From CAZHRJ01 sp964534765 (lineage in GTDB: Bacteria; Lindowbacteria; 2-12-FULL-62-27), in assembly GCA_964534765.1 (NCBI GenBank), contig CAZHRJ010000098.1, positions 1 through 11,741 of the forward strand: 11,741 nucleotides of DNA, given 5' to 3'. The position numbers were made by a program, and so were the translations under genes. Of this stretch, positions 6,611-11,741 are shown in pieces. Below the pieces are notes generated by a model that was not told where the DNA came from, ran no database searches, and saw nothing but the letters and a program-made list of their open reading frames with translations. Numbering within the stretch: position 1 is the first letter of the stretch; every line of letters starts with the position of its first letter.

Positions 6611-7798
6611 TCAGAGTTCGTCCACGATGTCGATCTTGGGCAGGGAGGCGGGATCGACCGGGCCGACTATTTTAATTCCGGAATCGCCGCCCTCGCCCCT
6701 CAAATCGAGCAGGATAGGCTCCGGAATCCGCTGAGCCTGCTGATCGAAGAGAACCTTGATAACGGGCCGGAGCGGCTGGCCGACGTTGGGCTTGACGACC
6801 AGCCCGTAGGTCGAATCGGAGAGTTTCACGAGCGTGCCGACGGGGAAAACCGACATGACGCCCAGAAACGTCTTGAGGACGGCGGCGTCGAATTTTTTAT
6901 CTTTCATGAGGATCATTTCCCTCATCACCGACACCCCGCCCTTGCCCTTGCGGTAGGCGCGGCGTTTGGTCATGGCGTTGTAGACGTCGGCCAGGGCGAG
7001 GATTTTAGCGAAGGTGTGGATTTCGATTGATTTTTTTCCGGCGGGATAGCCGGATCCGTCAACATTTTCGTGGTGATCGATGGCGGTGCGAATGACGGAT
7101 TCCTCGTAGTCCTGCAGCCAGCGGTTGAGGATTTTCTCGCTTTCGAGTGGATGTTTTCGGATGAGTGTGATATCGGCCTCAGAGAGTTCCCGAGTTTTAT
7201 CCCTGAGATGTTTGGGGACCTTGAGCATGCCGATGTCGGCGAAGAACGCGCCGAGGCCGAGCTGGATGAGTTCTTCCTCCGGCAAGTTCATGGAGACGCC
7301 GATGGTGATGCAGAGAATGGTGTTATTGAGAATGTGAAAGAACAAGTGTTCCTCTTTGCTGTAATCGTTGTGGATGATGTTGAGATAAATGTCCCTGGCC
7401 CTGCGGACTTCCTCGATCCATCGCCGCATCAGGCCCCGGATTTTTTCAGGTTCAATGTGCACCCCGGTGCCGACGGTTTCCACCATGGACCGGACCTGCA
7501 GTTCGGAGTCGAGATAGAACTCGAAGGCGCGTTTTTTCTCGAGGTCCTGAATTTTCCCGTAGAGCGTGCGTGTGGATATTTTTTTTGCGGTCGATTCCTG
7601 CAAAATCCGCTCGACTTCCGCATCCGCGAGTCGTTTGCCGGTGGTTTCAACGAGATCGATCTGCCATTTTTTGAGCTGAGCGAGGTCGTCGGCGGTCAGG
7701 AGTTTCCGTGCGGGCAGGAGGAGCAATTTATCGGCGGAGTGGAGCGGAGAGTCGTACATGGAATTGGGCGGAAGGTGGAAGACACTGATCTGTGGCAT
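6611..7798 (-). CDS. HD-GYP domain protein with a degenerate metal site
   Basis: HD-GYP domains normally hydrolyse cyclic di-GMP using a bound metal centre. This 395-residue protein has an unassigned N-terminal region of about 145 residues and an HD-GYP core at about 150-285. Metal-ligand positions seen: His155, His216, His242-His243 and Asp271, plus D-G-S-G-Y-P (247-252). The defining H-D pair is altered: the expected L-H-D-I-G reads F-A-D-I-G, so His is Ala187 while Asp188 remains. The common Lys after D-I-G is Met191. The protein may therefore be inactive, weakly active or a c-di-GMP receptor. A C-terminal ~90-residue segment resembles the tail of the neighbouring HD-GYP protein (K-L-S..G, R-P-V-I-K), suggesting an old duplication. 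It starts 4 nt after the neighbour's stop. Confidence 0.88.
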   Translation of the reverse strand: MPQISVFHLPPNSMYDSPLHSADKLLLLPARKLLTADDLAQLKKWQIDLVETTGKRLADAEVERILQESTAKKISTRTLYGKIQDLEKKRAFEFYLDSELQVRSMVETVGTGVHIEPEKIRGLMRRWIEEVRRARDIYLNIIHNDYSKEEHLFFHILNNTILCITIGVSMNLPEEELIQLGLGAFFADIGMLKVPKHLRDKTRELSEADITLIRKHPLESEKILNRWLQDYEESVIRTAIDHHENVDGSGYPAGKKSIEIHTFAKILALADVYNAMTKRRAYRKGKGGVSVMREMILMKDKKFDAAVLKTFLGVMSVFPVGTLVKLSDSTYGLVVKPNVGQPLRPVIKVLFDQQAQRIPEPILLDLRGEGGDSGIKIVGPVDPASLPKIDIVDEL

Positions 7799-7802
7799 GG
7801 GG

Positions 7803-9164
7803 TCAGGCGGTCGGGGCGAACCGGCGGTTGGATATTTCGATCACGCGAAGATCCAGCCGGTGGGTGAGGTCGAGTTCGAGCTGGGCGTCCGGCACGAGCG
7901 CCGTGCCGGCGGGATCGGTGACGAGTTTGATGACGGGGCGGAATACGTTTTTGGGGTTGGATGAGATGACGACCGCATGCTCACCGGTAGAGAGTTTGAC
8001 GTTGTATCCCTCCGGGTAAAATCCCAGGCACTTGCAAAAGACCTGCGCGACGTCCCTGTCAAACTGGTCAGGCCCGCCGAGGATATGTTTCATGGAAATG
8101 TCCGGGAACCGGGCATACCGATAGGACCGGTCGGACGTCATGGCCTCATAGACGTCGCAGATCTGGACGATTTTGGATGAGAGGGCGATCTGTTTGCCGG
8201 ATTTCCCAGATGGATATCCGCTGCCGTTCAATCGCTCATGGTGCTCCAGCGCGGGAGTGGCCCATTCCTCCCGGGCATTGGGTGTTTCCCGGATGAGGGC
8301 GGCGCCGAGATCGCAGTGTTTTTCGACCTGAGACCGCGCGTCGGTGGACAGCTCGCGGCGTGAAGTCCAGAGGCCGATCGGAACGAGGACCATGCCGATA
8401 TCGTGGAGCATCGCGCCGACCGCCACATCGGTGACCTCGACGGAGCTGAGACCCATTTCGGACGCGACCCGCATGGAGTAGAGACTGACATTGACCATGT
8501 GAGACAGCAGATAGCGGCTGACCGAGTAGGCGCCGGTGAGGAGGTTCATGACATTTTGCCGGCCGGACAGTTCCGCAATGACATCCTGGGTCAATAGCTG
8601 CATGGTTTCCTGATCCACCTGACGCTCAAAAATCAACCGGTCGGTCAAATCCCGGGCCAAGAGACCCAGCAGATCGACAAACGGCGCGTCCGATCCGGCG
8701 ACCGGGAGAGGTTTGGGATCGCCGAGTGTATAGGAGACGGTGGTGTATTTTTCGCCGTGTTTTTCCGCCAATTTCTTTTTCTGATCCGCCAGCCGATCCC
8801 TGCGTTCAAGGACGATCTTTTTGACGTGTTCGGCTTTGTCCACTTTCGGCGCCGGAGCGGCTGATCCGGCCGGCGCCTCCGGAGGTTTCTGGGCTGGAGC
8901 CGGCGGTGGTACGACGGTATCGGGCGGAGGCGGCGCGCCCATGTTTTTGAGGACATCGGCAAAGACGGCAGCGTCGATGGATTCCTCATAACTTTTTTCA
9001 TGGATCTGAATATACCGGATGCCATTTTTGCTCAGGAAGTCAATTTTTTCCTGATCGAGCATCGCGCCGGGCGGGAGCAGCCGCTGGCCGGAAACCGAAA
9101 CCACGGCCGACGCCAGTTTCATCCCCGGCTCGACTTTTTCGATTCGAATCGTTTTACGAGCCAT
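7803..9164 (-). CDS. HD-GYP domain cyclic-di-GMP phosphodiesterase
   Basis: This 453-residue protein is a likely cytoplasmic c-di-GMP phosphodiesterase. An N-terminal domain (about 5-55; E-P-G-M-K-L-A and G-Q-R-L-L-P-P-G) is of the kind often found before HD-GYP modules. It is followed by a Pro/Ala-rich linker (about 77-108) and a charged helical or coiled-coil stretch (about 110-140). The HD-GYP core at about 205-350 keeps all expected ligands: His222, His254-Asp255 (L-H-D-I-G), His283, His308-His309, G-S-G-Y-P (314-318) and Asp337 in I-C-D-V-Y-E-A-M-T. No transmembrane segment is visible. It is the first gene of the minus-strand run, with a promoter candidate ending about 10 nt before its ATG. 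The pairing with a degenerate paralogue suggests a catalytic/regulatory couple. Confidence 0.93.
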   Translation of the reverse strand: MARKTIRIEKVEPGMKLASAVVSVSGQRLLPPGAMLDQEKIDFLSKNGIRYIQIHEKSYEESIDAAVFADVLKNMGAPPPPDTVVPPPAPAQKPPEAPAGSAAPAPKVDKAEHVKKIVLERRDRLADQKKKLAEKHGEKYTTVSYTLGDPKPLPVAGSDAPFVDLLGLLARDLTDRLIFERQVDQETMQLLTQDVIAELSGRQNVMNLLTGAYSVSRYLLSHMVNVSLYSMRVASEMGLSSVEVTDVAVGAMLHDIGMVLVPIGLWTSRRELSTDARSQVEKHCDLGAALIRETPNAREEWATPALEHHERLNGSGYPSGKSGKQIALSSKIVQICDVYEAMTSDRSYRYARFPDISMKHILGGPDQFDRDVAQVFCKCLGFYPEGYNVKLSTGEHAVVISSNPKNVFRPVIKLVTDPAGTALVPDAQLELDLTHRLDLRVIEISNRRFAPTA

Positions 9165-9173
9165 ATTGAGGTG

Positions 9174-9202
9174 AGTCTACTGATGTTTTGGAACATTTGC
9201 AA
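9174..9202 (-). promoter_or_regulatory. Promoter candidate for the HD-GYP to tyrS operon
   Basis: The minus strand reads TTGCAA (9202-9197), a 17-nt spacer, then TAGACT (9179-9174); each hexamer is a 4/6 match to the sigma-70 consensus. Transcription would begin 0-3 nt before the ATG at 9164, leaving almost no leader. This agrees with the lack of any SD before that start. Confidence 0.45.
9183..9196. promoter_or_regulatory. Short inverted repeat in the divergent promoter region
   Basis: ATGTT-TTGG-AACAT has perfect 5-bp arms. It lies inside the -35/-10 spacer of the minus-strand promoter candidate and just upstream of the plus-strand -35. That would be a sensible operator position for coordinated control of both directions, but arms this short can occur by chance. 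Confidence 0.25.
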
Positions 9203-9205
9203 GAA

Positions 9206-9234
9206 TTGACTGACTGGTCACGGAAACGTACGAT
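9206..9234 (+). promoter_or_regulatory. Promoter candidate giving a leaderless aminotransferase mRNA
   Basis: TTGACT (9206-9211; 5/6) and TACGAT (9229-9234; 4/6, fits TANNNT) are separated by exactly 17 nt. The -10 box ends 6 nt before the ATG at 9241, so the expected start of transcription falls on or next to the A of the start codon. No SD is present before this ATG, as expected for a leaderless message. Confidence 0.55.
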
Positions 9235-9240
9235 ACGGCA

Positions 9241-10587
9241 ATGATCCCCGGACCGAAATCCAAACTTCTCGCCAGGCGTCTGGCGCAATCCGAGTGCGCC
9301 GAAGTCACGCATCTTGGCCGTGAATTTCCGGTTTTCTGGACAAAGGCGCGCGGATGCCAGGTCTGGGACGCGGACGGCAACCGGTATGTGGATATGACCG
9401 CGGCTTTCGCGGTCGCCAATCTGGGTCACTGCCATCCGGCGCTGGTCCGGTCGGTCGGCCGCCAGGCGGGGCGGCTGATGCATGGCATGGGCGACGTTCA
9501 TCCGCCGGCCATCAAAGTGAAATTTCTTTCGGCGCTCCGATCGTATCTGCCCAGGCCGCTGGGTCACGCTATTTTGTCGCAGAACGGATCGGATGCGGTG
9601 GAATCGGCGATCAAGACCGCCCTGATGGCCAGGAGAAACCGGCCCGGGATTGTAGCGTTTACGGGAAGCTATCATGGACTGTCGTTCGGCGCCCTGTCGG
9701 TCACCGGGCAACGGTATTTTCGGAATCCGTTTCTATCGAGGCTGTCGAAGAATACCCTTTTTGTGGACTACCCGAACTGCTATCGATGTCCGTTGAAATT
9801 GACCTACCCGGCCTGCCAACTGGCGTGTTTGACCGAGGCCCGCAAGCGAATTCAAAAAGCGGGAGGCGGGAGGCGATTTTGCGCGGTGATCGTCGAGCCG
9901 ATCCAGGGCCGTGGCGGAGAAGTCGTGCCGCCGCCCGGGTGGCTTAAGGAGCTGTCTCGAATCTGCCGGCGGGACGGACTGCTTCTGATCGCGGATGAGA
10001 TTTACACGGGATTCGGCCGGACGGGAAGGCGATTGGCTTGCGATCATGAGGGCGTCGTGCCCGACATTCTGTGCCTGGGCAAGGGGCTGACCGGCGGATT
10101 TCCGATGTCGGTCTGTGTAGGTCGGCCGGCGGTTATGGGCCGCTGGGGCCGATCGAAAGGGGAAGCGCTTCACACGAGCACTCATCTGGGCAATCCCCTG
10201 GGCTGCGCTGTTGGCCTGACCGCCCTCTCCATATATAATAGGCTCCGCCCGGAACGCCGCGCGGCCGGACTGGGGGCGTATTTGTTGCGCCGTCTACGGG
10301 CGTCGCTGGGTGGGTTGGCGTCGGTTGGGGATATCCGTGGGAAGGGACTGATGGTGGGCATCGATCTGGTGAAGGATATCGTCACCCGCGTGCCCGACAG
10401 CGCGGCGGCGCAGCGGGTGGTTCGTGGGTCTTTGAAGCGGGGTCTGATCATCCTGAGCGGCGGGGAAGGCGGGAATGTGTTGTCGCTGTCGCCGCCGCTG
10501 GTCATCACGCGGCGGGAGATTGACTTTTGCGTGGACGTCCTGGAGGATGTCCTGAACACTTTGGAGAAGAACCATGGCCGCATTTGA
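9241..10587 (+). CDS. Class III PLP-dependent aminotransferase
   Basis: This 448-residue enzyme belongs to the fold-type-I, class III aminotransferases (ornithine/GABA/omega-amino-acid type), which move amino groups to or from terminal amines, aldehydes or keto acids. Seen: N-G-S-D-A-V-E-S-A-I-K (115-125), S-Y-H-G (143-146), V-E-P-I-Q-G (218-223), the PLP-nitrogen Asp252 in A-D-E-I-Y-T-G-F-G-R-T-G, the Schiff-base Lys281 in L-G-K-G-L-T-G-G-F-P, and T-H-L-G-N-P-L (314-320). A four-Cys insert, C-x2-C-x8-C-x3-C (180-196), is present; similar inserts occur in a subgroup of this family. Substrate cannot be assigned. It heads the plus-strand operon; its end overlaps the next gene by 14 nt. The neighbouring acyl-activating enzyme suggests an acyl-derived aldehyde or keto substrate (inference). 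Confidence 0.92.
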   Translation: MIPGPKSKLLARRLAQSECAEVTHLGREFPVFWTKARGCQVWDADGNRYVDMTAAFAVANLGHCHPALVRSVGRQAGRLMHGMGDVHPPAIKVKFLSALRSYLPRPLGHAILSQNGSDAVESAIKTALMARRNRPGIVAFTGSYHGLSFGALSVTGQRYFRNPFLSRLSKNTLFVDYPNCYRCPLKLTYPACQLACLTEARKRIQKAGGGRRFCAVIVEPIQGRGGEVVPPPGWLKELSRICRRDGLLLIADEIYTGFGRTGRRLACDHEGVVPDILCLGKGLTGGFPMSVCVGRPAVMGRWGRSKGEALHTSTHLGNPLGCAVGLTALSIYNRLRPERRAAGLGAYLLRRLRASLGGLASVGDIRGKGLMVGIDLVKDIVTRVPDSAAAQRVVRGSLKRGLIILSGGEGGNVLSLSPPLVITRREIDFCVDVLEDVLNTLEKNHGRI

Positions 10588-10903
10588 CACCCTGCCCAAC
10601 ACGCACGGCATCAGCGAGAGCGCGCTGAGGTCGGCGTTTTCGACGATCTGTTCGGTCACCGACGAGCGGTTTTCGGGTGAGGTGATTGTCACCTACCGGC
10701 CGGGCGCGACTCTGATTGAATTTGTGTCGTTTGGGGACTACATCAGGGGATTTGACGAGACCGAGACGACGATGGAAGAGATGGCGCGTGAGATTTACGA
10801 CACGGTCCGGGAAATCGTTCAGCCGGCGGCTCTCCGGGTGGAAATTGACGTGCAGACCGCGTCTCATATTCCCGCCTGGTGCAAGATCGAGGAAGGATTT
10901 TGA
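10574..10903 (+). CDS. Small QueF-like T-fold protein
   Basis: This 109-residue protein resembles QueF, the NADPH-dependent preQ0 nitrile reductase of queuosine synthesis, compared from memory of the B. subtilis enzyme. Matching features are F-D-T-L-P-N (4-9) for the L-E-S-F-P-N-type start, F-S-T-I-C-S-V-T (22-29) for the C-P-K-T-G block, V-T-Y-R-P (39-43), I-E-x2-S-F-x2-Y (48-56) and a T-x-E-E helix (66-69). Aligned without gaps, the catalytic Cys is kept (Cys26) and the Glu of the H-E pair is kept (Glu68). The catalytic Asp becomes Phe33 and the His becomes Met67. The C-terminal R-G-G-I/N-Y-G part of QueF is absent. It is therefore probably not a preQ0 reductase. The start has an SD (GGAG at 10563-10566, 7-nt spacing) inside the aminotransferase gene. 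Confidence 0.6.
   Translation: MAAFDTLPNTHGISESALRSAFSTICSVTDERFSGEVIVTYRPGATLIEFVSFGDYIRGFDETETTMEEMAREIYDTVREIVQPAALRVEIDVQTASHIPAWCKIEEGF
10889..10896 (+). promoter_or_regulatory. Ribosome binding site that decides the LuxE-like start
   Basis: GAGGAAGG lies in the last codons of the QueF-like gene, 7 nt before TTG at 10904. It is the strongest SD-like sequence seen in the window. It supports TTG as the start codon, directly after the TGA at 10901-10903, with re-initiation by the same ribosomes likely. Confidence 0.6.
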
Positions 10904-11741
10904 TTGGAGGTCCTGGACGAGAAGATTCTTGCCTTCATCCGCCGCGCCGACACTCCTTCCGAATCCGAGTTTCGAGATCTGGCGCTGGAATTGTTTGCCT
11001 ACCAGTACGACCACAACAGCGCCTATCGATTATTTTGCCGGAAACGAAACGTCTCCCAAGGCGGTGTCTCGAGATGGGAGGACATTCCCGCCGTTCCGAC
11101 AGCCGCGTTCAAAACACCGTCATTCTGCTGCTTCCCGCCTGACCGCGCCATTCGGCGGTTTGTCACGTCCGGCACGACCCTCGGCCGGCGCGGCTCGCAT
11201 GATTTTGACTCGCTCAGTCTGTACGACGCGGCGGCGCTGCCCAACTTCAAGCGATTCCTTCTCCCGGACGGCGCCCGATTGACGATGCGGGTTCTTCTGC
11301 CGCCGCCCGATGAGGCCCCAGCGTCCAGTCTGGTGTACATGTGCGAACTTGTGTCGCGATCCGAAGCGGCGCGGGTCGAATGGTATGTCCGGCGCGGCCG
11401 GTTGGATTCGGGCCGGCTGGGCGAGGATCTTGCGCGTTCGGCCAGCCGGTGCGAGCCGCAATTATTGCTCGGCACGACATTTTCTTTCGCGCATTTTTAC
11501 GATGCGCTGTCTGCGTCGGGCGGACGATATCGTCTTGCGGCGGGCAGCCGGATCATGGAGACGGGTGGGAGCAAGGGCAAAAGTCGTGAGATGCCTCCGG
11601 ATGAGATGCGATGTCTCACCGAAGAATATTTGGGGATCTCCGCCAGCCACGTGGTCAATGAATACGGCATGACCGAGCTGTCCTCCCAGTTTTATGACGA
11701 CTGCCTGGTCCGGCATATCCAGGGATTGCCGTGGGCAGGGA
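10904..11741 (+). CDS. LuxE-type acyl-protein synthetase, 3' end outside the window
   Basis: LuxE-family enzymes activate a carboxylate as acyl-AMP and pass it to a cysteine for reduction by a LuxC-type partner. The 279 residues present, roughly three quarters of a usual LuxE, show the family layout: Y-Q-Y-D-H-N-S-A-Y (33-41), W-x2-I-P-A-V-P-x3-F-K (58-70), the nucleotide-binding T-S-G-T-T (88-92) followed by R-G-S-H, L-L-G-T-T-F (about 184-189), and N-E-Y-G-M-T-E-L (252-259) as in adenylate-forming enzymes. The C-terminal acyl-acceptor region is beyond the edge. The TTG start at 10904 is in the same frame as the QueF-like gene, separated from it only by the TGA. Luciferase genes are not seen, so the function is probably not luminescence. 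A GH3- or CapK-like adenylating enzyme is the main alternative family. Confidence 0.82.
   Translation, partial: MEVLDEKILAFIRRADTPSESEFRDLALELFAYQYDHNSAYRLFCRKRNVSQGGVSRWEDIPAVPTAAFKTPSFCCFPPDRAIRRFVTSGTTLGRRGSHDFDSLSLYDAAALPNFKRFLLPDGARLTMRVLLPPPDEAPASSLVYMCELVSRSEAARVEWYVRRGRLDSGRLGEDLARSASRCEPQLLLGTTFSFAHFYDALSASGGRYRLAAGSRIMETGGSKGKSREMPPDEMRCLTEEYLGISASHVVNEYGMTELSSQFYDDCLVRHIQGLPWAG

Noticed and set aside
7070..7867. 265-residue plus-strand reading frame (and similar ones at 2662-3117, 4371-4844 and 5414-6328)
   Set aside because: These lie opposite well-recognised minus-strand genes (HD-GYP, sigma-54 activator, tyrS, coaX). They show no family motifs of their own.
9241..10587. Aminotransferase as BioA (biotin synthesis)
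   Set aside because: No BioA-specific features were recognised and no other biotin genes are nearby; the four-Cys insert fits a different subgroup.
10901..10903. TGA recoded as an amino acid, joining the QueF-like and LuxE-like genes
   Set aside because: Several genes here end on TGA at family-typical ends (yraN, both HD-GYP genes, the aminotransferase), and a clear SD precedes TTG 10904. A normal stop and restart is simpler.

Overview
This looks like chromosomal DNA from an uncultured or little-studied Gram-negative-type bacterium. The coding regions are GC-rich, and several starts are GTG or TTG. Many genes lack a clear Shine-Dalgarno (SD) sequence. TGA is used as a normal stop: the genes that end on it are complete at family-typical boundaries. 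An exported FN3-repeat protein, a sigma-54 activator, two HD-GYP proteins and a LuxE-type gene would suit a deep-branching phylum of the FCB or candidate-phylum kind, but the sequence does not fix the taxon. No tRNA, rRNA, CRISPR array or mobile element was seen.

Layout. (1) 1-1762, minus strand: the 5' part of an exported protein made of near-identical ~98-residue fibronectin-III-like repeats. It runs off the left edge. (2) 1763-2391: an AT-rich regulatory region with a good sigma-54 (-24/-12) promoter candidate pointing at the repeat gene, an upstream dyad, and a repeated 13-bp element containing -10-like hexamers. (3) 2392-3642, minus: a sigma-54-dependent activator with AAA+ and Fis-type HTH domains but no receiver domain. 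(4) 3747-9164, minus: a compact six-gene run. In transcription order it is HD-GYP (intact metal site), HD-GYP (HD histidine replaced by Ala), yraN, coaX, a half-length alpha-E (DUF403) gene and tyrS, with gaps of 4-22 nt and one ATGA overlap. (5) 9165-9240: a 76-bp divergent promoter region. (6) 9241 to the right edge, plus strand: a class III PLP aminotransferase, a 109-residue QueF-like T-fold protein and a LuxE-type acyl-protein synthetase (3' end missing). These three overlap or abut and look translationally coupled.

How the parts may work together. The minus-strand run mixes c-di-GMP turnover proteins with housekeeping functions (tyrosyl-tRNA charging, CoA synthesis). The sigma-54 activator sits next to a surface-protein gene whose leader carries a matching promoter, so direct local control is plausible. 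The plus-strand operon is the most unusual part. An acyl-activating LuxE-like enzyme, an aminotransferase and a QueF relative that keeps the catalytic Cys but lacks other QueF residues suggest an undescribed pathway, perhaps carboxylate activation, reduction and transamination. The product cannot be read from this window, and any reductase partner such as LuxC would lie beyond the right edge.
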